Below the pieces are notes generated by a model that saw nothing but the letters and a program-made list of their open reading frames with translations, was not told the DNA's origin and ran no database searches. Positions 1-6,193 of a DNA stretch of 12,912 bases are shown one piece after another (position 1 is the first letter of the stretch; every line of letters begins with the position of its first letter). Origin of the DNA: an uncultured Eubacteriales bacterium (GTDB lineage: Bacteria; Bacillota; Clostridia; UBA1381; UBA9506); assembly GCA_902478395.1 (NCBI GenBank), contig CABSKZ010000053.1, positions 1-12,912 of the forward strand, written 5' to 3'. Made by a program: the position numbers and the translations under genes.

Positions 1-1649
1 GAATCACCGTTCCCGAGGGGACAAAAATTCTCATCGCCAAGCTTGGCGGCGTCGGCGCCGATTATCCGCTGTCAAGGGAAAAGCTTTCTCCTGTGCTTGC
101 TTATTTTGTGGTTGAGGATTCGGAGGAAGGCTTTAAAATCGCGCGGCAGATGCTGGATTTCGGAGGACTGGGGCATTCCGCTGTCATTCATTCATCAAAT
201 GAAAAGCTCTGCAAGGAGTACGGCAAGGCGATGAAAGTTGGCCGCGTCATTGTAAATTCTCCCTCCTCACAGGGTGCGATTGGCGACATCTACAACACCA
301 ACACCCCTTCGCTCACCCTCGGCTGCGGCTCCTTCGGGAGAAACTCCACCACCTCAAACGTATCCAGCGTCAACCTGATTAACAAAAAAAGAATGGCGAC
401 AAGGAAGGTTAATATGCAATGGTTTAAAATTCCACCACGCATCTACTTTGAAGAGGATTCCATTCAGTATCTTGAAAAAATGCCGGATATCTCCCGCGCC
501 TTCATTGTGACAGACCCGATGATGGTGCAGCTGGGTTATGTCGATAAAATCCTGTACTATCTGCGGAAACGGCAGGAATACTGCCACAGTGAAATCTATT
601 CCGACGTGGAGCCGGATCCGTCCGTCGAGACCATCATGCGCGGGGTGGACGCGATGAACAAGTTCAAGCCGGACGTCATCATTGCGCTGGGCGGCGGCTC
701 CGCAATGGATGCCGCAAAAGGCATGTGGCTGTTCTATGAGCATCCGGAAACCAGCTTCGACGGGCTGCGCCTCAAATTCCTCGACATCCGCAAACGCGCC
801 TTCCATTTCCCCTCTCTCGGTCAGAAAGCGAAGATGGTTTGCGTCCCGACCACCTCTGGCACCGGCTCTGAGGTGACCAGCTTCTCCGTTATTACGGACA
901 AGGCAAACGGAAATATCAAATATCCGCTGGCAGACTATGAACTAACGCCGGATGTTGCCATTATTGACCCGCAGTTTGTCTATACGCTGCCGAAATCTAT
1001 CACCGCCGATACCGGTATGGATGTGTTGACCCATGCGATTGAGGCATATGTATCTGTTCTCGCCTCCGACTACACCGACGGACTTGCGATGAAAGCGATT
1101 GAATTGGTGTTCGAAAACCTCCCCCGTGTTTACCGTGACGGAGGCGACCGGGAAGCGAGGGAAAAGATGCACAACGCTTCCGCTATTGCCGGAATGGCCT
1201 TTACCAACGCATTTTTAGGACTGAACCATTCCATGGCGCACAAGCTTGGCGGAGAATTCCACATTGCCCACGGAAAGGCAAATGCAGTTTTGCTGCCCTA
1301 TGTGATTGAATACAACGCAGCTATGCCGACCAAATTTGCCTCGTTCCCCAAATATGGAAAATTTGTCGCAGATGTAAAATACGCACAGATTGCCCGCCAC
1401 CTGGGGTTGGATGCAAAGACTCCCGAGCAGGGTGTGAAAAATCTTGTGGAGGCCGTCCGCCGGCTGATGACAACTTTGGACTGCCCGCTCAAGCTTTCCG
1501 ACCTCGGCATTAGTGAAAAGGAATATCTCTCCAAGCTGGACGGCCTGTCCGAGCGTGCCTTTGAAGACCAGTGCACCACCGCAAACCCGCGCTATCCGCT
1601 TGTTTCGGAAATCAAGGAGCTGTACCGCCGCGCATATTTCGGCGAATAA
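1..1649 (+). CDS. adhE: Bifunctional acetaldehyde-CoA/alcohol dehydrogenase AdhE, 3' part
   Basis: The reading frame is open from base 3, so the gene begins before the window; about 548 residues are visible of a family that is usually near 870-890. AdhE reduces acetyl-CoA to acetaldehyde and then ethanol with NADH, in cytoplasmic filaments called spirosomes. The first ~120 residues are the end of the aldehyde dehydrogenase domain (SSQGAIGDIYN, TLGCGSFGRNS); its catalytic Cys lies upstream of the window. A linker (NMQWFKIPPRIYFE) leads into the iron-dependent alcohol dehydrogenase domain. That domain shows the NAD-binding GGGSAMDAAKGMW, the TTSGTGSEVTSFSV motif, and iron ligands in GMDVLTHAIEAY (Asp, His), LNHSMAHKLG (His) and HIAHGKANA (His). 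All key residues of this half are intact and the C-terminus is normal (ELYRRAYFGE). Identity is very secure; the regulatory region is not visible. Confidence 0.97.
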   Translation, partial: ITVPEGTKILIAKLGGVGADYPLSREKLSPVLAYFVVEDSEEGFKIARQMLDFGGLGHSAVIHSSNEKLCKEYGKAMKVGRVIVNSPSSQGAIGDIYNTNTPSLTLGCGSFGRNSTTSNVSSVNLINKKRMATRKVNMQWFKIPPRIYFEEDSIQYLEKMPDISRAFIVTDPMMVQLGYVDKILYYLRKRQEYCHSEIYSDVEPDPSVETIMRGVDAMNKFKPDVIIALGGGSAMDAAKGMWLFYEHPETSFDGLRLKFLDIRKRAFHFPSLGQKAKMVCVPTTSGTGSEVTSFSVITDKANGNIKYPLADYELTPDVAIIDPQFVYTLPKSITADTGMDVLTHAIEAYVSVLASDYTDGLAMKAIELVFENLPRVYRDGGDREAREKMHNASAIAGMAFTNAFLGLNHSMAHKLGGEFHIAHGKANAVLLPYVIEYNAAMPTKFASFPKYGKFVADVKYAQIARHLGLDAKTPEQGVKNLVEAVRRLMTTLDCPLKLSDLGISEKEYLSKLDGLSERAFEDQCTTANPRYPLVSEIKELYRRAYFGE

Positions 1650-1653
1650 AACC

Positions 1654-1676
1654 TTCGCACGCAAGCGTGGAGCGAA
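1654..1676 (+). terminator. Possible hairpin after adhE
   Basis: Five bases after the adhE stop codon, TTCGCACGC and GCGTG..CGAA form a stem of about 9 pairs with an AA loop and a GAG bulge. No T-run follows, so it is not a textbook intrinsic terminator. It could still be a 3'-end stabiliser or a weak terminator that separates adhE from the next promoter. Confidence 0.3.
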
Positions 1677-1688
1677 ACAGCAAATTGC

Positions 1689-1717
1689 TTGACAACACCT
1701 CTCCCCTGTGTTACAAT
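1689..1717 (+). promoter_or_regulatory. Strong sigma-A-type promoter for the leader peptide and Mef-like gene
   Basis: TTGACA (1689-1694) and TACAAT (1712-1717) are separated by exactly 17 bases, a near-consensus housekeeping promoter. Transcription should start near 1724. This gives a 5' leader of about 170 bases before the transporter start codon, long enough to hold the leader peptide and attenuator described below. It lies downstream of adhE, so the transporter has its own promoter. Confidence 0.8.
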
Positions 1718-1740
1718 CGACCTACTACACAGGGGGAGGT
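1697..1740. repeat. Long inverted repeat overlapping the promoter (possible operator)
   Basis: ACCTCTCCCCTGTGT (1697-1711) is mirrored by ACACAGGGGGAGGT (1727-1740), imperfect by one base, with 15 bases between the arms. The left arm sits in the -35/-10 spacer and the right arm spans the expected transcription start and the leader-peptide Shine-Dalgarno. The predicted transcript contains only the right arm, so the symmetry is more likely a protein-binding site on DNA than an RNA hairpin. Which regulator would bind is unknown, and the right arm is partly explained by the ribosome binding site. Confidence 0.5.
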
Positions 1741-1749
1741 TGTTTTATT

Positions 1750-1779
1750 ATGGGCATCGCATTTCGGAGAATCCGGTAA
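1750..1779 (+). CDS. Nine-residue leader peptide MGIAFRRIR, RLR-type macrolide-arrest candidate
   Basis: ATG at 1750 is preceded by a strong Shine-Dalgarno (AGGGGGAGG, 1731-1739) with a 10-base gap and ends with TAA at 1777-1779. The peptide is MGIAFRRIR. It ends in Arg-Ile-Arg directly before the stop. In known macrolide-inducible leaders of the RLR class (for example ErmDL MTHSMRLRFPTLNQ and MsrDL MTASMRLR), an Arg-X-Arg motif stalls a ribosome carrying erythromycin. The position, between a strong promoter and a Mef-like efflux gene, fits such a sensor. Too short to be recognised by sequence statistics alone; the call rests on the ribosome binding site, the RIR motif, the downstream gene and the RNA pairings at 1769-1890. 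Confidence 0.65.
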   Translation: MGIAFRRIR

Positions 1780-1890
1780 TTTTTGCAGACAACACCAGCC
1801 CGAAGACCGGGTTTCTTTGCCTTACAAACAATTGGATTCGAAGGACATGCGTCTGAAACTATCAGGCCCGTCTTTCTTTTAAAGAAAGGA
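1769..1890 (+). promoter_or_regulatory. Putative translational attenuator controlling the Mef-like gene
   Basis: Four segments can pair in two exclusive ways. Segment 1 is 1769-1777, the last leader codons (ATC CGG and the T of TAA). It pairs with segment 2 at 1806-1814 (ACCGGGTTT), about 9 pairs including G-T wobbles. Segment 3 (CTTTCTT, 1872-1878) pairs with segment 4 (AAGAAAG, 1882-1888), covering the Shine-Dalgarno AAAGGA (about 1885-1890) of the transporter. Alternatively segment 2 (GAAGACCGGG, 1802-1811) pairs with CCCGTCTTT (1867-1875) with one bulged C. That pairing removes most of the stem hiding the Shine-Dalgarno. A ribosome stalled on the RIR codons would sit on segment 1 and favour this second state, as in ermC-type attenuation. 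Because T-rich bases follow segment 2, a transcription-attenuation role is also possible. Pairings were found by eye; no folding energies were computed. Confidence 0.55.
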
Positions 1891-1897
1891 TAGAAAA

Positions 1898-3139
1898 ATG
1901 AAACAACATTCCTGGCAGCGCAGTTTTTTCACCATATGGGGCGGTCAGGCCGTCAGTCTGCTGACGAGCGCAATTGTTCAGTATGCCCTGATATGGTATC
2001 TCACCGATACCACCCGCTCCGCATGGGTGCTTTCGATGGCTTCCATCGTCGCATTCCTGCCGCAGGGTATTCTAGGTCTATTTATCGGCGTATATATTGA
2101 CCGCTATGACCGGAAAATGATTATGATAGCCTCTGACACGATGATAGCCCTGGCGAGCCTCGTGCTGGTCATCGTTGCAAGCTTTGCCACGCTCCCAATT
2201 TGGACAATTATGCTTGTTCTGTTCATCCGGAGCGTCGGTTCAGCGTTTCACATGCCGTCCATGCAGGCGGTTACCCCATTGCTTGTGCCACAGGAGAAAC
2301 TGACCAAATGTGCGGGATACTCACAAATGATTCAATCCGTGAGCCTGCTGGTCAGCCCCGCTCTTGCCAGCGTGCTCTACGCGACCTGGAGTCTGAACTG
2401 GATTATTCTGACCGACGTATTCGGGGCGGCTGCTGGTGTCCTCACGCTGGCTGTTGTCGCAATTCCAAAACTCGACCGGAAGGAAACGGCGGATAAAAAA
2501 GCGGTTTTTGCTGAAATACAGCAGGGCTTTGCCGCTCTGAAAGCCGAAAAAGGGCTGTTTTACCTACTGTGGGCCAGCATTATATTTCTACTGTTTTATT
2601 CGCCTGTCAACGCCCTGTTTCCGCTGATGAGCATGTCCTACTTCGGCGGCACGGCATGGCACGCAGGAATTGCAGAAACCGCGTTCGCGGCCGGGATGCT
2701 GCTGGGAGGATTTGTTCTGGGCATCTGGAATCTGAAAAACCGGATTCCCGCCGTTCTCCTGTCCATCGTCGTCATGGGGGCGGGGCTCACGGCCTCCGGC
2801 CTGCTTCCGCCCACCGGTTTTGCTGTATTCGCGTTGCTCTGCTGCATTATGGGCCTCTCTGCGCCGTTCTATTCCAGCATCATTACAGCACTGATGCAGG
2901 AACGGATTGCACCGGAATATTTAGGACGCGTTTTTTCGCTCTTCATTAGCCTGACGACACTTGCAATGCCGGTCGGCCTTCTGTGTTCCGGCTCACTGGC
3001 TGATGTAATCGGCGTCAATACCTGGTTTTTGATTTCCGGTGCTGCCATGCTGGTAATTGCTGCGGTTTGCGCATTGAACCCTACTCTGCGGAATTATGAC
3101 CGGAAATGCCCGGTAACTTCAGAAGTTACCGGGGAATAA
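1898..3139 (+). CDS. Mef-like macrolide-efflux MFS transporter
   Basis: This 413-residue major facilitator protein strongly resembles the macrolide proton antiporter Mef(A)/Mef(E) (about 405 residues). Shared blocks include FYTIW/FFTIWxGQAVSL near the N-terminus, VLSMAS near residue 45, the cytoplasmic loop motif GxxxDRxDRK between helices 2 and 3, MLVLFIRSVGSAFHMP, AVTPLLVP, LTKCAGYSQ, GLSAPFYS, and PEYLGRVFSL. About twelve hydrophobic helices are evident with a charged central loop near residues 190-215 (IPKLDRKETADKK). ATG at 1898 follows AAAGGA with a 7-base gap. The expected role is export of 14-/15-membered macrolides, but the substrate is inferred from similarity only. No msr(D)-type ABC-F gene follows, unlike the classic mef-msr operon. 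The gene is flanked by its own promoter/attenuator and a terminator, so it is a single-gene unit. Confidence 0.85.
   Translation: MKQHSWQRSFFTIWGGQAVSLLTSAIVQYALIWYLTDTTRSAWVLSMASIVAFLPQGILGLFIGVYIDRYDRKMIMIASDTMIALASLVLVIVASFATLPIWTIMLVLFIRSVGSAFHMPSMQAVTPLLVPQEKLTKCAGYSQMIQSVSLLVSPALASVLYATWSLNWIILTDVFGAAAGVLTLAVVAIPKLDRKETADKKAVFAEIQQGFAALKAEKGLFYLLWASIIFLLFYSPVNALFPLMSMSYFGGTAWHAGIAETAFAAGMLLGGFVLGIWNLKNRIPAVLLSIVVMGAGLTASGLLPPTGFAVFALLCCIMGLSAPFYSSIITALMQERIAPEYLGRVFSLFISLTTLAMPVGLLCSGSLADVIGVNTWFLISGAAMLVIAAVCALNPTLRNYDRKCPVTSEVTGE
3109..3133. repeat. Perfect 12-bp inverted repeat at the 3' end of the transporter gene
   Basis: CCCGGTAACTTC (3109-3120) and GAAGTTACCGGG (3122-3133) are perfect mirror arms around one base. 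They encode the last residues (PVTSEVTGE) of the Mef-like protein. In RNA a stem this tight needs a slightly opened loop but would be very stable. No T-run follows; the actual terminator starts 18 bases later. It may protect the 3' end, bind a protein, or be a coincidence of coding. Confidence 0.8.
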
Positions 3140-3150
3140 TCTATCAAAAC

Positions 3151-3179
3151 AACAGCCCGCCATATTTAGCGGGCTGTTT
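3151..3179. terminator. Bidirectional intrinsic terminator between convergent genes
   Basis: AACAGCCCGC (3151-3160) and GCGGGCTGTT (3169-3178) form a perfect 10-pair stem with an 8-base loop. T-rich or A-rich bases lie on each side, so it can end the Mef-like transcript on + and the chromate-transporter operon on -. Confidence 0.85.
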
Positions 3180-3214
3180 AAAATACCAAACAAATATGAG
3201 ACTTCAACGGAATA

Positions 3215-3784
3215 TCATACCAGTATAAACTGGTATAACACCAGACCAATTGCTCCCGCCCCCACCATCACCCAGATGGGGTTGGGCTTCCATTTCTGTA
3301 AAACAAACAGGCCGGCGGCAAATATTGCCGCTGCCGCAAAATCAAAATCCTGCAGATCCGCAGATACCGGTTTGCTGTTCCAAAGGGCTAACGTTAAAAT
3401 CGAAAGCCCCGCAGAAGCGATTAACGACACGACTGCAGGACGGAGCCCCGCCAGTACCCCTTGAATCATATCCAGTTCCCGATATTTATAATACAGCCAG
3501 GCAAGCGTAAGAACAATTATGCAGGAAGGCAAAATACAGCTCAGCGTAGCGGTAACAGCCCCCCACGGACCTGCAATGCGAGTTCCAACAAATGTAGCGG
3601 CATTGATTGCAATTGGACCGGGCGTCATTTGAGATATCGTGATAATATCCGCAAACTCCTGCATAGACAGCCATCCGTGCAGATTTACCACCTGGTTCTG
3701 TATCAACGGAAGCGCTGCATAGCCGCCCCCAATGCTAAACAGGCCAATTTGAAAGAAGCTCCAGAAAAGCTCAAGATATATCAT
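3215..3784 (-). CDS. Chromate transporter family protein, second half-size subunit (ChrA-like)
   Basis: The 189-residue product is one CHR domain (PF02417). The N-terminus has FFQIGLFSIGGGYAALPLI, followed by the family signature MTPGPIAINAATFVGTRIAGPWGA and several hydrophobic helices. Short single-domain CHR proteins usually occur in pairs that are thought to act together as one membrane transporter. The family's tested function is chromate efflux; in anaerobes the natural substrate is often unknown. I chose ATG at 3784 because it overlaps the preceding stop codon as ATGA and has a GGAGGAGGG ribosome binding site, indicating translational coupling; a start 12 codons earlier is also open. 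The 3' end carries a small perfect inverted repeat (3217-3236). Confidence 0.9.
   Translation of the reverse strand: MIYLELFWSFFQIGLFSIGGGYAALPLIQNQVVNLHGWLSMQEFADIITISQMTPGPIAINAATFVGTRIAGPWGAVTATLSCILPSCIIVLTLAWLYYKYRELDMIQGVLAGLRPAVVSLIASAGLSILTLALWNSKPVSADLQDFDFAAAAIFAAGLFVLQKWKPNPIWVMVGAGAIGLVLYQFILV
3217..3236. repeat. Short inverted repeat at the end of the chromate-transporter operon
   Basis: ATACCAGT (3217-3224) and ACTGGTAT (3229-3236) are perfect arms around ATAA, overlapping the last codons of the second CHR gene. A weak hairpin upstream of the terminator; no function is evident. Confidence 0.5.
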
Positions 3785-4356
3785 CCTCTGCCCTCCTCCG
3801 CCTTCCTTTTGTTCATCCATGCAACCGCTGCTCCAAGCGCGCCACAGGTCAGAATGATGATAATGACATTCACGTTAAATACAAAGGCTGCGAGAAATAC
3901 CGCAATCATCAAAAGATTGGAAAACCAGCTTCTTTCTTTTATAACTCCCGCCGCCATAGTTATGACGACATCCGCGATGACGGCTGCGACACCTGCCTGC
4001 ATACCGCGCATGACGGCGCTCACCGCAGCGGAATCCCTAAACGCGGTATAAAATAGGGAAACAACCGAAAGAATAACCATTGGCGGAAGGATAGTGGCTA
4101 AAATAGTCAAAAAGGCGCCGAAAATCCCAGAAAGGCGGTAACCGATTAGAATAGAAGCATTTACAGCAATAGCCCCCGGTGAGGATTGGGCAATTGCGGT
4201 CAGGTCCAGCATCTCTTTTTCCTCAATCCAGTGAAATTCGTCCACGAACTTTTTTCGCATCAGCGGAATAATGACGTAACCGCCTCCGAAGGTAAACGCG
4301 CTGATGTAAAAGGTCGACAGAAACAACTTCCAATAAAACCGGGCATTCTTCTTCAT
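3781..4356 (-). CDS. Chromate transporter family protein, first half-size subunit (ChrA-like)
   Basis: A 191-residue single CHR-domain membrane protein and the partner of the gene that follows with a 4-base overlap. It shows FTFGGGYVIIPLM near residue 20, AQSSPGAIAVNASILIGYRLSG near residue 55, and five to six further hydrophobic segments ending in a basic tail (WMNKRKAEEGRG). The start is taken as the ATG of MKKNARFYW, behind an AAGGA about 10 bases upstream. A longer open frame reaching 4467 would overlap the regulator gene by 86 bases and adds polar, non-family sequence. The gap to the regulator stop codon is 25 bases, so the three genes are very probably one transcript. Direct chromate function is family knowledge, not shown here. 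Confidence 0.9.
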   Translation of the reverse strand: MKKNARFYWKLFLSTFYISAFTFGGGYVIIPLMRKKFVDEFHWIEEKEMLDLTAIAQSSPGAIAVNASILIGYRLSGIFGAFLTILATILPPMVILSVVSLFYTAFRDSAAVSAVMRGMQAGVAAVIADVVITMAAGVIKERSWFSNLLMIAVFLAAFVFNVNVIIIILTCGALGAAVAWMNKRKAEEGRG

Positions 4357-4381
4357 TTTTTGGGTTTCCTTCTTCCCTCTG

Positions 4382-5104
4382 TCATTTTTCCTGCAAAATA
4401 TAATCGTAATATTTCTTGCGGCACTTGACTGCTGTTTCTCTAGGTATGGGGATAATCCGCTCATCATTCATTACAAACTCCCGCGTACCAACGGAACGGA
4501 CATAATCAAAATTGACAATGTAGCTTTTATGGCAGCGGAGAAATTGGCTGTATGCCGATAAAATCTCCTTAAAGTAATCCAACTTTTCATACGTCACCAC
4601 CTGGCGGCCGTCACCGAGCGTAATGTAAATATTGTGTTTCATACTCTCCATATATTGAATGTCAGAAATTTTCAAAGTCATGGTGGTCCGGTTTGATCTT
4701 ACCGCAATCGTTTCTTCCCGCAAGGGAAGGTTCATATTTAAAATATCCTCCATCACGCTGTAAATCTGTTCTTTTTGGATTGGTTTCAATACATAATCAA
4801 ACGCCTTGACACTGTACCCTTCCAACGCATAATCCGGCGTGGAAGTCACAAACACAATGCAGGCGCGGCTATCTAAAGTACGAATAAACCGGGCCGCGTC
4901 CATGCCGCTTTTTCCTGAAAAAACGACATCTAAAAATATGACTTGGAATCGGCGTCCATCCTGAAAAGCTTCTATTAGTTCCTCCGCAGAGACAAACTGA
5001 GTTAACGAATATTCTCTTTTAGTTTGCTCCATAAATTTCGATATATGTAACCCCAATTCGTCCAGTTCTTCTTTCATATCGTCGCATATTGCAATTGTCA
5101 GCAT
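4382..5104 (-). CDS. LytTR-family response regulator
   Basis: The 240-residue protein has a receiver domain (about residues 1-120) followed by a LytTR DNA-binding domain (about 132-236). Receiver landmarks are the acidic pair in IAICDD, the phospho-acceptor Asp59 in IFLDVVFSGKSGMDA, Thr87 in VFVTST and Lys107 in DYVLKP. The LytTR part shows MESMKHNIYITLGDG, FLRCHKSYIVN and VRSVGTREFVMNDERIIPIPR. ATG at 5104 has GGAG upstream with an 8-base gap. No histidine kinase is next to it, so its partner is elsewhere or it is an orphan. As first gene of an operon with the two CHR genes it is likely to regulate them and possibly itself. Confidence 0.92.
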   Translation of the reverse strand: MLTIAICDDMKEELDELGLHISKFMEQTKREYSLTQFVSAEELIEAFQDGRRFQVIFLDVVFSGKSGMDAARFIRTLDSRACIVFVTSTPDYALEGYSVKAFDYVLKPIQKEQIYSVMEDILNMNLPLREETIAVRSNRTTMTLKISDIQYMESMKHNIYITLGDGRQVVTYEKLDYFKEILSAYSQFLRCHKSYIVNFDYVRSVGTREFVMNDERIIPIPRETAVKCRKKYYDYILQEK

Positions 5105-5145
5105 CTGTTACACTCCATATGTTTCAATAAGTATAGGCATATTTT

Positions 5146-5174
5146 ATTATATCAAAGCACACTCCTGCTGTCCA
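5146..5174 (-). promoter_or_regulatory. Promoter of the LytTR regulator/chromate-transporter operon
   Basis: Read on the - strand, TGGACA (5174-5169) and TATAAT (5151-5146) are separated by 17 bases, followed about 40 bases later by the regulator start codon. Only the second -35 base departs from consensus. Confidence 0.7.
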
Positions 5175-5274
5175 GCTTGTTTTAAGAAAAATACAGCACG
5201 GTCCTATTTTATGGAATTCGGCTTGATATCTGCAACTACTTTATTATTTTTGGCGTTGTAATGTAAATCTTATC

Positions 5275-5303
5275 TTGACAAAAAAACTATATTGCGGTAA
5301 AAT
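5275..5303 (+). promoter_or_regulatory. Promoter for the tRNA-Ser locus
   Basis: TTGACA (5275-5280), a 17-base spacer and TAAAAT (5298-5303) make a near-consensus promoter. Predicted transcription starts at about 5310, right at the edge of the decayed tRNA-like copy. I see no comparably good promoter between 5350 and 5500, so the intact tRNA downstream is probably read from here. Confidence 0.7.
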
Positions 5304-5307
5304 AAAT

Positions 5308-5352
5308 AGGTCTCTATCGAAGTGGTCATAACGGGGCTGGCTCGAAATGCGT
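5308..5352 (+). pseudogene. Decayed 5' half of a tRNA-Ser gene
   Basis: From 5315, 25 bases in a row match the D-arm region of the intact tRNA-Ser(CGA) at 5508, then one G/A difference, then CTCGAAAT; 33 of 34 bases agree at an offset of 193. The copy keeps the CGA anticodon but the 3' side of the anticodon stem (TGCGT instead of TCAGT) no longer pairs. No proper variable arm, T-arm or matching 3' acceptor strand follows. The 7 bases in front (AGGTCTC) differ from the real acceptor. It is the remnant of a tandem tRNA duplication or of a recombination within tRNA-Ser. The stretch 5353-5500 that follows contains no gene, only a small CCCGA/TCGGG hairpin near 5474-5487. Confidence 0.75.
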
Positions 5353-5500
5353 TAGGGTAAACGGAAGCCAAAGCTTTTCAAAGCCTTAATGCGTGCGGGT
5401 TCTCGGCACATCGTCTGACAGAAAACAAACCGGGTTTTAATAGGAATTCTAATAAAACTGAATAAGCGTTATCTCCCGATTTTTCGGGGTTAATATATAC

Positions 5501-5592
5501 GGACGGGTATCGAAGTGGTCATAACGGGGCTGACTCGAAATCAGTTTGTCGGTAACACCGGCACGTGGGTTCGAATCCCACCCCGTCCGCCA
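5501..5592 (+). tRNA. tRNA-Ser (anticodon CGA)
   Basis: A complete 92-base class II tRNA. The acceptor strands GGACGGG (5501-5507) and CCCGTCC (5582-5588) pair perfectly, followed by discriminator G and encoded CCA. The anticodon arm GCTGA-CTCGAAA-TCAGT places CGA at 5536-5538, reading the UCG codon. A long variable arm (GTCGGT/ACCGGC) and the T-arm GTGGG-TTCGAAT-CCCAC are intact. Long variable arm, G73 and anticodon all agree with serine. Confidence 0.96.
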
Positions 5593-5600
5593 GTGTAGTG

Positions 5601-5640
5601 AAAACTCGCAAAACTGTTATAGTTTTGCGAGTTTTTTATT
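5601..5640 (+). terminator. Intrinsic terminator after tRNA-Ser
   Basis: AAAACTCGCAAAACT (5601-5615) and AGTTTTGCGAGTTTT (5621-5635) form a perfect 15-pair stem around GTTAT and end in a run of T. A textbook terminator eight bases after the CCA. Confidence 0.92.
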
Positions 5641-5656
5641 ATGGAGGTGAGTTTTT

Positions 5657-6138
5657 TTGAACAGACCATGGTCGAAAACCCGAAAAATTTTAGAAGAGGA
5701 ATTGATGTGTGAATCCTTGAAAGGCAGAGTCAGGTATTTTGCAACCCGATATCGACATGCTCACGACGGCACTGGCCGCGTATGCGTTCTTGTTGATGGA
5801 GTAATATGCCGTTCGAAACGGAATATAAAATCAGCAAGGAAGTGTACAGCAGAAAAGATGCTTACAAGAGTTTAAATGAAACATACGATGATGTTACCAA
5901 AGAATTTTGCGAAACAGGTATTTTTGCTCCTTGGAATTTTGCTGAAGCTCTTGATGCGTATTTTGAAAACGCCATTGAAAAATCACTTTTATCAGATAAT
6001 TTGCTTGTGCGAATGCTTGCTGTTCTTGACCGCCGGGTGGGTATTAGAACATTAAGAATACTAAAATCTGATATTGGAACACTCCCGCAATGGCTTCAAT
6101 ATTTTTACGAGCTAAGATTTGAAAGTGAAAATATATAG
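5657..6138 (+). pseudogene. SF0329-like family gene split by a frameshift
   Basis: Two pieces in different frames form one protein of about 160 residues. The first, from TTG at 5657 behind a perfect GGAGGTGA, reads WSKTRKILEEEL, CESLKGRVRYFATRYR and TGRVCVLVDG. The second, from about 5800, reads PFETEYKISKEVYSRKDAY, FAEALDAYFENAIEKSLLSDN, VRMLAVLDRRVG and LPQWLQYFYELRFE. As I recall them, proteins named SF0329 family carry these blocks in one chain; their function is not known. The break lies at 5798-5806 (GGA GTA AT|ATG), consistent with loss of one base. A GGAG four bases before ATG 5806 could allow the second half to be made separately. Either a real inactivating mutation or a sequencing error; the C-terminus is normal. 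Confidence 0.7.
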
Positions 6139-6139
6139 T

Positions 6140-6193
6140 CCCATTCTTAAATCGAAGGCTATGAGTGGAACTGTGTTGTATGAAACGTCTTGA
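6140..6193 (+). pseudogene. Possible C-terminal remnant of an MNT-type (HI0073-like) nucleotidyltransferase
   Basis: The frame read from 6140 ends SKAMSGTVLYETS and stops at 6191-6193. Its GTVLYE ending resembles the usual end of minimal nucleotidyltransferase proteins (GVVLYE-type), the antitoxin partner of HepT/HI0074 proteins. Its stop codon overlaps the ATG at 6180 of the HepT-like frame, the arrangement normal for such pairs. The catalytic GSRARG region is absent. The evidence is short, so this is tentative. Confidence 0.35.

Noticed and set aside
1689..1740. A MerR-type promoter controlled by a drug-sensing activator
   Set aside because: MerR promoters have 19-20 base spacers; this one has an optimal 17 and should work without such an activator. 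The inverted repeat is kept as a separate, open observation.
1571..1882. A 103-codon + strand open frame spanning the adhE end and the Mef leader region
   Set aside because: It overlaps adhE in another frame, runs through the promoter and attenuator, and its product resembles nothing; a chance frame.
3461..4051. A 196-codon + strand frame opposite the chromate transporter genes
   Set aside because: The - strand proteins are clear CHR-family members with good ribosome sites; this is the antisense shadow.
5308..5420. A second functional tRNA-Ser, or a T-box leader, upstream of the intact tRNA
   Set aside because: The anticodon stem and everything 3' of it fail to fold as a tRNA. No T-box antiterminator or downstream aminoacyl gene is present; it is better explained as a tRNA remnant.
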